Shown here one piece after another: positions 1 through 8,589 of a stretch of DNA of 64,000 nucleotides. The stretch is from Niallia taxi (GTDB taxonomy: Bacteria; Bacillota; Bacilli; Bacillales; Cytobacillaceae): NCBI RefSeq assembly GCF_004005475.1, contig NZ_RZTZ01000012.1, forward strand, positions 62,001 through 126,000, written 5' to 3'. The translations under genes were made by a program, and so were the position numbers. Each line of letters begins with the position of its first letter. Positions within the stretch are counted from its first letter, which is position 1. The notes below the pieces were generated by a model that did no database searches, had not been told where the DNA came from, and saw only the letters and a list, made by a program, of their open reading frames with translations.

Positions 1-268
1 CATTTATAACAAAGCAATATTTCCTCTTAAACTTTTTGAATTTCTTGCTGCAGGAAAAGCAGCCATTGGAACGAATTTGCCATCCACAGAGGGATATGCT
101 GAAAAGGGTGTATATATTTGTCTAGAAGGCAGTGATACAGACAGCTTTATATTAGCCTGTGAGGAAATGAGGACAAATAAAGCGGTAAAGAATATAGAAG
201 AAAGACGGATATCGCTAGCGAAAACAAAGGATTGGAACAGTATCTTTGCACAAATGACAAAGCTATGA
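1..268 (+). CDS. Glycosyltransferase, C-terminal fragment (5' end outside window)
   Basis: The reading frame is open from base 2 to the stop at 266-268 and runs in from the left edge, so only about the last 88 residues are present. The segment PLKLFEFLAAGKAAIGTNLP is the typical C-terminal nucleotide-sugar-binding region of GT-B fold (GT4-type) glycosyltransferases, where a conserved acidic residue precedes 'LAAGK'. A TTG at 77 could be mistaken for a start, but the homologous residues upstream show the gene begins outside the window. Substrate cannot be told from this fragment. It is followed by a clear intrinsic terminator, so it ends its transcription unit. Confidence 0.75.
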   Translation, partial: IYNKAIFPLKLFEFLAAGKAAIGTNLPSTEGYAEKGVYICLEGSDTDSFILACEEMRTNKAVKNIEERRISLAKTKDWNSIFAQMTKL

Positions 269-292
269 AAGAAAAAAATCAGCTATTATAAG

Positions 293-345
293 CCCAAACC
301 ATTACGTGGAACTTTAAGCCTTCGCATAATGGTTTGGGTTATTTA
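293..345 (+). terminator. Intrinsic terminator of the glycosyltransferase unit
   Basis: Inverted repeat CCCAAACCATTA (293-304) and TAATGGTTTGGG (327-338) followed by a T-rich run. Confidence 0.85.
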
Positions 346-541
346 TTTTGGTTCATTCTCTTCCTTTCATTTATTAATAAGCTAGTTAAAAGCGATTCTC
401 GGTAAACAATGCTAAAATAATGAATAGTTCTAAGTGGCTATACTAAATAGTTAACAAAAAAGTCATTATATATATTCTCTTTTTTAATGGGAATAATGGC
501 ATAATATATACAGGAAAGATTCGCGAGGCGGTGTAATTATT

Positions 542-1930
542 TTGAAGAATGTAGTCGTTGTTGGTGGAGGCATAACAGGTTTATCTGCCATGTACTATTT
601 ACAGAAAATAAAAAAGGAACATAAGCTGGATATCAAGCTTATATTAATAGAAGCAGAAAAGTTCCTAGGTGGAAAGATTCATACGATTCAAAAAGGGGAC
701 TTTATTATGGAAACCGGAGCGGATTCCATTGTAGCGAGAAACAAGAATGTTCTCCCTTTCGTCAAAGAGCTGGGATTAGAGGAAGAGCTTGTATATAATG
801 CAACTGGAATTTCCTATATTCATACGAAGGATAAGCTTTTAGAAATACCAAAGGACTCTGTATTTGGTATCCCGATGACGTTAGAATCCTTGTTTTCGAG
901 TGAGTTAATTTCTACAAAAGGAAAGCTCGAAGCACTTAAGGATTTGTTCAAAACAAATAAACATTTTACGAAGGAAACCTCCATAGGAGAGTTCTTGGAA
1001 TACTTCTTAGGGAAGGAAATTGTCAAGAAACAAATTACACCTGTATTGGCAGGAGTATATTCTGGAGGCTTATATAATTTGACGATGGCTTCAACCTTAC
1101 CGTATTTGCTTGATTATAAAGAGAAGTACGGCAGCATCATTTACGGATTAGGAAAAAATAAAAGTCAATTTCAGTCTGCTTCGAATAAAAAATTTATATC
1201 CTTCCAAAATGGACTCTCGACAATTATTAACCGTCTTGAGGAAGTGTTAGAAGATGTTGAAATCAAAAAGGAAACTGCGGTTACCTCCATTAGAAAAGTG
1301 GAGCAGGGCTACAATATTGGTCTGGCATCAGGCGATAGTCTACAGGCCGATCATATTGTGCTAACTGCACCGCATCAGGTAGCTGAAAAGCTGCTTGCGA
1401 CAGAAGGTCTTGCAGAGGAGTTTGCTAAGCTTCAAAACTCGTCCAACATTACGATGTACCTTGCTTATGACATTCCAGACGACCGACTTCCTAAGGATGG
1501 GACGGGATTCATAGTTGCAGAGGACAGTGATTTAACCTGCAATGCATGTACATGGACAAGTAGAAAGTGGACACATACCTCTAAAAGCAGCAGCCTGTTG
1601 TTGAGATTATTCTATAAAAAGTCGAATACGGCATACAATCATCTTAATTCATTAACAGAAGAGGAACTGTTAAAGGTAGCGGTTAAGGATGTTGAAAAGA
1701 GTCTCGGAATCACGGAAAAGCCAACGAGCTATGAAGTGACAAAATGGAATGACTTAATGCCTGTTTACTCGCTGCAGCATAAGTCTGCAATTGATTCAAT
1801 AAACAAGGGAATGGCTGACGTTTACCCGAATATACTGCTCGCAGGCAGTTCTTATTATGGAGTGGGAATTGCCGCGTGTATCGCAAATGGAGAGGAAATT
1901 GCTGGTGAATTAGCAAAATCTTTTTTATAA
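542..1930 (+). CDS. hemY: Coproporphyrinogen III / protoporphyrinogen oxidase (HemY/CgoX)
   Basis: FAD-dependent oxygen-using oxidase of haem synthesis; in Firmicutes this family oxidises coproporphyrinogen III to coproporphyrin III (family knowledge). The 462-residue protein starts with a Rossmann dinucleotide-binding motif (VVVVGGGITGLSA, residues 4-16), has the family segment AGVYSGGLYNLTMAST in the middle, and ends with a second FAD-contacting region around LLAGSSYYGVGIAACIANG. Length matches the usual 460-475 residues. TTG start at 542 is preceded by GAGGCGGTG. The usual hemE/hemH neighbours are absent, so this may be a stand-alone or second copy. It is convergent with a TspO-related gene whose family binds porphyrins. 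Confidence 0.9.
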   Translation: MKNVVVVGGGITGLSAMYYLQKIKKEHKLDIKLILIEAEKFLGGKIHTIQKGDFIMETGADSIVARNKNVLPFVKELGLEEELVYNATGISYIHTKDKLLEIPKDSVFGIPMTLESLFSSELISTKGKLEALKDLFKTNKHFTKETSIGEFLEYFLGKEIVKKQITPVLAGVYSGGLYNLTMASTLPYLLDYKEKYGSIIYGLGKNKSQFQSASNKKFISFQNGLSTIINRLEEVLEDVEIKKETAVTSIRKVEQGYNIGLASGDSLQADHIVLTAPHQVAEKLLATEGLAEEFAKLQNSSNITMYLAYDIPDDRLPKDGTGFIVAEDSDLTCNACTWTSRKWTHTSKSSSLLLRLFYKKSNTAYNHLNSLTEEELLKVAVKDVEKSLGITEKPTSYEVTKWNDLMPVYSLQHKSAIDSINKGMADVYPNILLAGSSYYGVGIAACIANGEEIAGELAKSFL

Positions 1931-1936
1931 GTGAAA

Positions 1937-1966
1937 AGGTGCTGGTGTAAACCAGCACCTCTCTTA
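1937..1966. terminator. Terminator between convergent hemY and tspO-like genes
   Basis: Perfect stem AGGTGCTGGT (1937-1946) / ACCAGCACCT (1951-1960) with a 4-nt loop. A T tract follows on the minus strand and a weaker T-rich stretch on the plus strand, so it can serve both genes. Confidence 0.8.
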
Positions 1967-2680
1967 TGGCCGTTTTTTCTTAAATCTAATGAACACTAGG
2001 ATTAGCAGGAGCAGGGATATAAAGAAGGCTGTGTAAGATACAGCAAGCTCAGTCTGCCAATTTTTAATCCCGATTGCAATATAAGCCCAGATAATTACGA
2101 GGGAATAAGCCCAATCCTTTTCCATAACACGGAAGAATATCCCTAAAATTCCGCCGACAGCAAGTAAAGAGACAGTCCAAAGTGGCTCAGGTGGACCTAA
2201 ACCAATGTATGTAAGGAAATAGCTTATATTAACAATGGAAGCAACGGATATCCAGCCTATGTAAATGGAGAATGGAAAGACATCGAAAAAGCGGTAAGCA
2301 GCAGATTTTATTGCTTTATAAAGTATAAGCAGTGTTAACAGCAATAATAGAATAACTATTACCGATATGGCAAACAGCTCATAGTGCCATACGAGAATCC
2401 AGGTAGCGTTTAGAATACATGTAATCACAAATAGAGTGCTGCTTGTTTTCGTATATGAAATTCCCCTGTATTTTTTTATGAAGCCCCGCACGAGCCAGAC
2501 AGCCAACAATACGTAAATCAGTCCCCATATCATAAATGCATAGGAGGCAGGAGTTATGAGCACTTCTAGCTTATTTGAAATTTCACCAGTTGTTTGACCA
2601 TTGATTGGGATGATATTGGCTAGTGCGTTTACTATGACCATAATCAAATAAAACAACAGGCTAAGAATGAGATAGGACAA
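1964..2680 (-). CDS. TspO/MBR-related (tryptophan-rich sensory protein family) membrane protein
   Basis: A 238-residue integral membrane protein with about seven to eight hydrophobic segments. The stretch NALANIIPINGQTTGEISNK followed by TPASYAFMIWGLIYVLLAVW resembles the core of TspO-type tryptophan-rich sensory proteins, but the protein is longer than classical five-helix TspO (about 155-160 residues), placing it in the larger related group often annotated 'tryptophan-rich sensory protein'. TspO proteins bind porphyrins and are linked to tetrapyrrole or stress control. TTG start at 2680 follows AAGGAGGG. The ligand is unknown; the link to haem is inferred from the convergent HemY. Confidence 0.6.
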   Translation of the reverse strand: MSYLILSLLFYLIMVIVNALANIIPINGQTTGEISNKLEVLITPASYAFMIWGLIYVLLAVWLVRGFIKKYRGISYTKTSSTLFVITCILNATWILVWHYELFAISVIVILLLLLTLLILYKAIKSAAYRFFDVFPFSIYIGWISVASIVNISYFLTYIGLGPPEPLWTVSLLAVGGILGIFFRVMEKDWAYSLVIIWAYIAIGIKNWQTELAVSYTAFFISLLLLILVFIRFKKKRP

Positions 2681-2891
2681 TTCAAACCCTCCTTTTTTTC
2701 ATTCTTATTCCACCAATCTAAAACATATAATCATCTGATGAAAATATTAGGAAAGTTTTTGCTTTGATGGAGAACAATACTAATGATTTAATATATTCTT
2801 ATTTTTTTGTAGAAAGCATCTTCATACATTTATTATAATGAAAGCTGGGTGAAAAAAAGACATTAGAATTCCTAAATAGGGGCTATTAAAA

Positions 2892-4484
2892 ATGATGGAC
2901 CAAATTATATTAACATATATTGTAATAATGGCTACAGGTGGCGTATTGCAGCTTGTACTGGCTTTTATTGGCTATACAAATAGGCATGTTTTTGCAGGAA
3001 CCCAAACATTTGCTTGGCTGTCGCTGTTTTCTGCTATTTATGCGTTTGGACATGCACTTGAACTTACAAGTACGACAGGGGAAGGTGTCATGTTTTGGGT
3101 TGTCTTCCAATACTTAGGTATGCCTTTTTCTGCGCCAGCAACTTTGATTCTTGTTTTGCAGTATATAGGCCTAGATAAGCATATCAATAGAAAAACATTG
3201 TTTCTTTATTATCTTATTCCTTTGCTCACATTTCTTTTTATATCAACAAATAACTACCACCACTTATTTTACAAACATGTTGATTTTGTTATGAACCATG
3301 GGGCTTTATTACTGGATATGACAGTTGGACAATGGTATGTTGTCCACGGAAGCTACACATTCGGCACATTGTTTGTCGCAGCACTTTTTCTAATATGGTA
3401 TTGGATTAAGACAAAGACAAAGCATTGGAAGCAAATTTTAACATTATTAATTGGCGTTTTGTTGCCGATTACAACATCCTTGCTGTATTTATTAGGGATG
3501 ACACCATATGGCATAGACCCTGTACCAATTGTTATGTGTTTCACAGGATTGTTGTATTTATGGGCGATTATGTCCACACATATGCTGACAGTGGCTCCTG
3601 TTGCTAAGGATTATTTGTTTGAAAGCATGAGGGACGCGGTCATTGTTCTGGATTTGTCGAGAAAGGTGGTTGAATATAACCCACTTGCATCCCAGCTCTT
3701 TCCGGCTTTGAAGAATGGAAAACGGATTGATGATATAATGATGTACAATGGTGAAATCTTACCGTTTCATAACAGTGTGAATGAGGATTCTGTTAATGAG
3801 CTAGAATGGAAAGATAGAGACAAATATTATCAAATAAGAATTTCGCCAATTCATAAGCGAAATCATATTGTTGTAGGAATTGCAATTGTTATTAATGACA
3901 TAACAGAGTTAAAGCAAGTACAGAAGCAGTTGCGAGAATTGGCTTATAAAGATGGCCTTACTAAAATATATAATCGGACATATTTTATGGAGAAATCCAA
4001 GCAAGCAATTATGGAAAATAGCCAAGCTCAGGATTGTACATCCTTGCTTCTATTTGATGTAGATCATTTCAAAAGAATTAACGACACGTATGGACATTTT
4101 GCTGGAGATGATGCTTTACGGCATATCGTCTCTGTTACACAAGGTCTGCTGGAGAAGGATATGCTTTTTGGCAGATATGGCGGAGAGGAATTTGTGCTGC
4201 TACTTCCTGGTTACTCCCTTGAATCAGCAGCAGAAGCAGCAAATCGAATTAGAGCTACACTTGAAGTATCGAGTTTCCATTCAAAAGGTGATGCACTAAC
4301 TATTACGGCAAGCTTTGGAGTTGCAGCTAAAAGGAATATCAGTAATCCTGAGGAAGCGTTAAGCGTTCTAGCCGAAAAGGCAGATCTGGCATTGTATGAA
4401 GCGAAAAGAAATGGCAGGAACAGCGTGTATGTCGAAATAAATAAAGAGTTTCGAGAACAAGGCAATATATATTCTGTAAAATAA
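2892..4484 (+). CDS. Membrane diguanylate cyclase: 7TM sensor, PAS, GGDEF
   Basis: Predicted to make cyclic di-GMP. Residues about 5-230 carry seven hydrophobic helices like the N-terminal 7TM domain of some histidine kinases; about 235-340 look like a PAS domain (RDAVIVLDLSRKVVEYNP...); about 355-520 form a GGDEF domain with LAYKDGLTKIYNR, the metal-binding DVDHFKRINDTYGH and the active-site loop GGEEF at residues 430-434. The catalytic motif is intact, so activity is expected. The RxxD inhibitory site normally five residues ahead of the loop is not present. No EAL domain or effector lies nearby. Two ATG codons overlap at 2892 and 2895; SD is weak (AGGGG). Confidence 0.88.
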   Translation: MMDQIILTYIVIMATGGVLQLVLAFIGYTNRHVFAGTQTFAWLSLFSAIYAFGHALELTSTTGEGVMFWVVFQYLGMPFSAPATLILVLQYIGLDKHINRKTLFLYYLIPLLTFLFISTNNYHHLFYKHVDFVMNHGALLLDMTVGQWYVVHGSYTFGTLFVAALFLIWYWIKTKTKHWKQILTLLIGVLLPITTSLLYLLGMTPYGIDPVPIVMCFTGLLYLWAIMSTHMLTVAPVAKDYLFESMRDAVIVLDLSRKVVEYNPLASQLFPALKNGKRIDDIMMYNGEILPFHNSVNEDSVNELEWKDRDKYYQIRISPIHKRNHIVVGIAIVINDITELKQVQKQLRELAYKDGLTKIYNRTYFMEKSKQAIMENSQAQDCTSLLLFDVDHFKRINDTYGHFAGDDALRHIVSVTQGLLEKDMLFGRYGGEEFVLLLPGYSLESAAEAANRIRATLEVSSFHSKGDALTITASFGVAAKRNISNPEEALSVLAEKADLALYEAKRNGRNSVYVEINKEFREQGNIYSVK

Positions 4485-4563
4485 TTTTTAGGACAAGCAT
4501 TAGCACATTATTTAAACGCATGATTGCGTTAGGCAGGGAATAGGCAAGGAGTGAAGCTTCTAA

Positions 4564-5385
4564 ATGAATATCCTTACAGCAAAAGATATAAAGATAGGCT
4601 ATGACGAAAAAATTATTGTGGAGCAATTGAGTTTGGAAATAGAAACTGGGAAAATCACGACAATAATCGGACCAAATGGTTGTGGAAAGTCAACGATATT
4701 AAAGGCTTTAGCTAGGTTAAATAAAGTGAAGGCTGGTGCCATTTACTTGGATGGCGAAGCCATTCAAAAGATCCCCACCAAAAATATCGCCAAAAAAATG
4801 GCAGTGCTGCCCCAATCTCCAGATTCTCCGAACGGCTTAACAACGTATGAGCTTGTTTCCTATGGTCGCTCCCCTCATCAAAAGGGCTTTGGCAGATTAG
4901 GGGAAAGAGATAAAGAAGTAATAGAATGGGCCCTTGAGGTTACAGGCTTGTCTGAATGGAAATACCAAGAAGTAGATACCTTATCAGGCGGACAAAGACA
5001 AAGAGCATGGATAGCAATGGCAATTGCTCAAGAGACGGAGCTTCTTTTACTTGATGAGCCGACTACCTATCTTGATATGGCCCATCAGCTAGAGGTGCTT
5101 CAGTTACTTAAAAAGCTTAACGAAGAAGAGCAAAGAACAATTGTGATGGTGATCCATGATCTTAACCATGCTTCGCGTTTTTCTGATAAGATGATTGCAA
5201 TGAAAAAGGGCCAGCTGATAAAAGAAGGTACGCCAAATGAGGTAATGACAGCAGCGGTTTTGAAGGATGTTTTCCATGTGGATGCAGAAATAGTGACAGA
5301 CCCAAGAACAAATAAGCCTGCTTGCTTGTCGTATGACTTGGTAGGAATGGAACCGAGAAAAGAAAAATCGTTGGCTCCAAGCTGA
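4564..5385 (+). CDS. Iron-siderophore ABC transporter ATP-binding protein (FecE/YusV-like), orphan
   Basis: Cytoplasmic ATPase of an iron-chelate importer. Walker A GPNGCGKST lies near residues 38-46, the signature LSGGQRQRAWIAMAIAQE and Walker B LLLLDEPTTYLD follow in order, then the H-loop VIHDLNHA. The similarity, including LPTK-like and ETELLLLDEPTTYLD segments, is closest in memory to B. subtilis YusV, an ATPase that energises several siderophore permeases. No permease or binding protein is adjacent, which fits such a shared role. Start ATG at 4564 follows AAGGAGTG. No Fur box was recognised in the short upstream gap. Confidence 0.85.
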   Translation: MNILTAKDIKIGYDEKIIVEQLSLEIETGKITTIIGPNGCGKSTILKALARLNKVKAGAIYLDGEAIQKIPTKNIAKKMAVLPQSPDSPNGLTTYELVSYGRSPHQKGFGRLGERDKEVIEWALEVTGLSEWKYQEVDTLSGGQRQRAWIAMAIAQETELLLLDEPTTYLDMAHQLEVLQLLKKLNEEEQRTIVMVIHDLNHASRFSDKMIAMKKGQLIKEGTPNEVMTAAVLKDVFHVDAEIVTDPRTNKPACLSYDLVGMEPRKEKSLAPS

Positions 5386-5550
5386 GATAACGGCCAGTTA
5401 TAAAGACATAAAGCAGCTGGTTACCACATATAATGTTACAAAAATTAAAATTCATATAAAAAAGATAATTGTTGTCGTTAGGATAAGTAAGATTGTTATA
5501 CAATAATAAAGTGCTTTTAAAGACCGAAATATTAACAGAAGGTTGAGATT

Positions 5551-6465
5551 ATGAAAAATTATGATGTGAAAGAAAAATTACTGCAGATAATGACAGAAGA
5601 TGAAGTAAAAATAGATGAGCCTTTAAGTCAGTATACGTATACAAAAATTGGCGGAAATGCAGATTACCTGTTATTCCCGACTACGTTTGAACAGCTTCAG
5701 CAAGCGTATAAAATAGCGCTTCTGGCCGAAATCCCAATAACGATTTTAGGGAATGGTTCAAATGTGCTAATCAAGGATGGCGGAATTCGCGGTGCTGTGT
5801 TCAATTTGACGAAGCTTGCGGATATTCGACTAGAAGGCGATAAGGTATTTGCTCAAAGTGGAGCAGCCCTCATTGACACATCTAGATTTGCATTGGAGCA
5901 ATCCTTAACAGGTCTTGAATTTGCGTGTGGAATTCCAGGCTCAATCGGTGGTGCCCTTTACATGAATGCCGGAGCTTATGGTGGTGAAATTGCAGATGTG
6001 TTAGAAAGCGCCACTGTACTTACAGCCGATGGTGAAATTATCTCTGTTCAAAAGGAAGACTTGGAACTAGGGTACCGCACTAGTAATATTGCGAAAAACA
6101 ATTATGTAGTGATAGAAGCAGTCTTTCAGCTTCAAGCTGGAAGCTATGATGTGATTAAAGCGAAGATGGACGAATTAACCTATCTTCGAGAATCAAAACA
6201 GCCTTTAGAATATCCGTCATGCGGCAGTGTTTTCAAAAGGCCGCCAGGTTACTTCGCCGGAAAATTGATCCAAGACAGTAATCTTCAAGGAACAAAAATC
6301 GGAGGGGCGCAAGTCTCTACAAAACATGCCGGCTTTATCGTAAACGTAGATAATGCGACTGCAGACGATTATATTTCCCTAATCAAACATGTCCAAAAAA
6401 CAGTCAAAGAGAATTATAATGTTAACTTGGAAACAGAAGTTAGAATTATTGGGGAAGATAAGTAG
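5551..6465 (+). CDS. murB: UDP-N-acetylenolpyruvoylglucosamine reductase (MurB)
   Basis: FAD- and NADPH-dependent reductase giving UDP-N-acetylmuramate, the second committed step of peptidoglycan precursor synthesis, in the cytoplasm. Motifs in order: YTYTKIGGNADYLLFP, GNGSNVLIKDGG, GLEFACGIPGSIGGALYMNA (FAD binding), YRTSN, PSCGSVFKRPPGYFAGKLI with the catalytic serine, and GGAQVSTKHAGFIVN. Length of 304 residues fits the short Gram-positive type. ATG at 5551 follows GAAGGTTGAG. It is monocistronic and closed by a strong terminator. It is not in a mur/dcw cluster, so a second murB elsewhere is possible. Confidence 0.93.
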   Translation: MKNYDVKEKLLQIMTEDEVKIDEPLSQYTYTKIGGNADYLLFPTTFEQLQQAYKIALLAEIPITILGNGSNVLIKDGGIRGAVFNLTKLADIRLEGDKVFAQSGAALIDTSRFALEQSLTGLEFACGIPGSIGGALYMNAGAYGGEIADVLESATVLTADGEIISVQKEDLELGYRTSNIAKNNYVVIEAVFQLQAGSYDVIKAKMDELTYLRESKQPLEYPSCGSVFKRPPGYFAGKLIQDSNLQGTKIGGAQVSTKHAGFIVNVDNATADDYISLIKHVQKTVKENYNVNLETEVRIIGEDK

Positions 6466-6475
6466 ATATAAAAGG

Positions 6476-6515
6476 AAAAGCCACATTGCTTTTAAGCAAT
6501 GTGGCTTTTTTCATT
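6476..6515. terminator. Bidirectional terminator between murB and vanZ-like gene
   Basis: Stem AAGCCACATTGCTT / AAGCAATGTGGCTT followed by T6; A-rich on the other side, so it works in both directions. Confidence 0.9.
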
Positions 6516-7152
6516 ATTTTTTAGTTAGTCCTTGGTTTGTCTGGATATTTTCCGGATATTTATTTTTCAATATCTTTGTAAATCTATATAAAAAATATCC
6601 TAAGAGGCTTCCAAATACATTCAAAATAAAGTCATCAATATCTGCGGCGCGCTCAACTGTAAAAAAGTATTGAGTAACCTCAATTGTTAACGAAGCAAAA
6701 GCCCCTAGAAAGATTGTAACAAGCCATTTGAATCTGCGCCGATAAATGGCGGGTACTAGTAAGCCGAAAGGAATAAACATGATAATATTGCCTAGTGTAT
6801 ATAGCATCCAAAATATAGAGGGCTTATTTTCATATTGATAAAGTATTTGCACATACGGTACCAAGTTGATATTCCCTCTATTGCCAGAAGGAGTGAAATG
6901 GAAGGGAGTCAATGTTACATACATGACCATCAATAAATAAAGAAAAAAGATATTAACGAGAAATTCTCTTTTCGCGTCGACAACTTGTTTTTTCTTCGAA
7001 CGATAAATTCTGTAGTAAACCCACATTGGTACAAGCAGAAGGAGGATTATTGGAAAGTTGAGAGCCAATTCGATATCCGTCTGAATCCATATGATAAATA
7101 AAAGAGTCAGAAAAGCTAGTAGGATGATTTTTTTCGGTATGTACACTTTCAA
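6514..7152 (-). CDS. VanZ-like family membrane protein
   Basis: A 212-residue protein with about six hydrophobic segments. It carries the VanZ-like pattern: YVTLTPFHF after a transmembrane helix, NINLVPYVQIL, a helix containing NIIMFIPFGLLVP, then EVTQYFFTVERAADIDDFILNVFGSLLGY. The last motif (E..Q......R..D..D...N..G) is the hallmark of the family. VanZ is linked to teicoplanin resistance in Tn1546, but most chromosomal homologues have no known function. ATG start at 7152. It is monocistronic, divergent from the aldo/keto reductase, and nothing else of a van cluster is present, so no resistance phenotype is inferred. Confidence 0.85.
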   Translation of the reverse strand: MKVYIPKKIILLAFLTLLFIIWIQTDIELALNFPIILLLLVPMWVYYRIYRSKKKQVVDAKREFLVNIFFLYLLMVMYVTLTPFHFTPSGNRGNINLVPYVQILYQYENKPSIFWMLYTLGNIIMFIPFGLLVPAIYRRRFKWLVTIFLGAFASLTIEVTQYFFTVERAADIDDFILNVFGSLLGYFLYRFTKILKNKYPENIQTNQGLTKK

Positions 7153-7348
7153 ATCTCAAAATCCTTTCATGTTATAAATACATTATATATATATGGTATC
7201 TTAAATTAAAGTAGAAGGCGAAAATGCAGAAGTGCAGATTACTTTACTATTTATCCAAGGATTCCCATAATAGAAGAGAAGGGCAATATCTTTTCAGGAA
7301 TTTGATTTTCCTACAATCCCGAATATGGAAACAAGGAGATGGATCATT

Positions 7349-8281
7349 TTGAGTAGCAAAGTTCAAATTGGAAAAACCTCGATGCAAGTGACAAAGCTAG
7401 GTTATGGAGCAAACTCAGTTGGAGGACATAATTTATTTCCTAACTTAAAGGATGAAACTGGTAAGGAAGTAGTCAATGCAGCCTTGGATGCAGGAGTAGA
7501 CTTCTTAGATACTGCTTTTATTTATGGGCTTGGAAAGTCAGAGGAATTAATCGGGGAAGTGCTCAAAGAGCGTGGAAACAGAGATAAAGTAGTAATTGCC
7601 AGCAAAGCAGCGCATAAGCCAGTGGACGGAAAAATTGTGTTAGATAATAGCCGTCAATTCTTAAGAGACTCTGTAGAGGAAAGCTTGAAAAAACTGCAGA
7701 CTGATCATATTGATTTGTTTTATGTTCATTATCCAGATGGTACCACTCCTTTGGCAGAAGTGGCAGGTACGCTTAAGGAGTTAAAGGACGAAGGGAAAAT
7801 AGGAGCAGTTGGAGCATCTAACTTAAATGCAGAGCAATTGAAGGAATTTAACAAGGATGGTTACTTGGAAGTCTTTCAAGGAGAATATTCGCTTTTAAAA
7901 AGAGAAGCGGAAAATTCCTTTTTGCCATATTGTGTGGAAAACGGTATAAGCTTTGTACCATATTTCCCTTTAGCATCAGGTTTGCTGACAGGGAAGTTCT
8001 CCAAGGATGCTAAATTTGATGATATTCGTGCGAGTGATCCACTTTTTCAAGGTGAGGCATTCCTGCAAAACCTGGAAAAGGTTGAGCAGTTAAAAGCATT
8101 GGCTAAAGAAAAAGGCTTTGATGCAACTCACTTGGCGCTAGCGTGGCTTTTAAAGCAGCCTGCAGTGGATGTAATTATACCAGGTGCTAAAACGGTCGCA
8201 CAGCTGCAAAATAACTTAAGAACATTAGATGTCGATTTGACAGATGATGAAACAGCAAAGATTAGCAGGATCTTTTCCTGA
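7349..8281 (+). CDS. Aldo/keto reductase
   Basis: NAD(P)H-dependent oxidoreductase of the aldo/keto reductase superfamily, cytosolic TIM barrel. It has the catalytic set Asp ([10 protein letters not shown], Asp and Tyr), Lys (VVIASKAAH) and His (DLFYVHYPD), plus the C-terminal cofactor segment [17 protein letters not shown]. About 310 residues, normal for the family. An ATG at 7325 extends the frame by eight codons, but AAGGAGA at 7333-7339 sits inside that extension and is well spaced for TTG at 7349, so I start there ([13 protein letters not shown]). Substrate unknown. It is a single gene with its own terminator. Confidence 0.85.
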   Translation: MSSKVQIGKTSMQVTKLGYGANSVGGHNLFPNLKDETGKEVVNAALDAGVDFLDTAFIYGLGKSEELIGEVLKERGNRDKVVIASKAAHKPVDGKIVLDNSRQFLRDSVEESLKKLQTDHIDLFYVHYPDGTTPLAEVAGTLKELKDEGKIGAVGASNLNAEQLKEFNKDGYLEVFQGEYSLLKREAENSFLPYCVENGISFVPYFPLASGLLTGKFSKDAKFDDIRASDPLFQGEAFLQNLEKVEQLKALAKEKGFDATHLALAWLLKQPAVDVIIPGAKTVAQLQNNLRTLDVDLTDDETAKISRIFS

Positions 8282-8292
8282 TTAGCTTGATG

Positions 8293-8322
8293 TGCACCCT
8301 AATTTGCTAGGGTGCTTTTTTT
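8293..8322 (+). terminator. Terminator after aldo/keto reductase
   Basis: Stem GCACCCTA (8294-8301) / TAGGGTGC (8308-8315) followed by T7. Confidence 0.9.
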
Positions 8323-8474
8323 ATAAGAATAAAGCTATTTTGAAATAATAAATCAGCAGCAGTCTAGCAGAAGAAAAGAATAAATAGAAGTGAAATTATG
8401 TTAGAATACTTAACGTGGAATGTGATGACGGTCCTTATTTTAAAAGATAAAGAGTGTTTTGTATGATAAATTTA

Positions 8475-8489
8475 TTTTTTCTGAAAACG
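8475..8489 (+). promoter_or_regulatory. Candidate CodY box upstream of ilvD
   Basis: TTTTTTCTGAAAACG matches the CodY consensus AATTTTCWGAAAATT at 11 of 15 positions, with the core TTTTCTGAAAA intact. It lies about 100 bases upstream of ilvD, a classical CodY target in B. subtilis. The rest of the roughly 300-base gap holds the upstream terminator and AT-rich sequence; no T-box leader was recognised. Confidence 0.45.
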
Positions 8490-8589
8490 ATGAGAAGAAA
8501 TTATACCAATTTTTCTATGATAGTGTTACAATGATTTAAAGTTTAAATATACAGATAATTCTTTTTAATCGGAAAATGGAGGGGTATAA

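Noticed and set aside
8282-8589. Possible T-box leader before ilvD
   Set aside because: No T-box consensus, specifier stem or antiterminator/terminator pair seen; only a CodY-like box.
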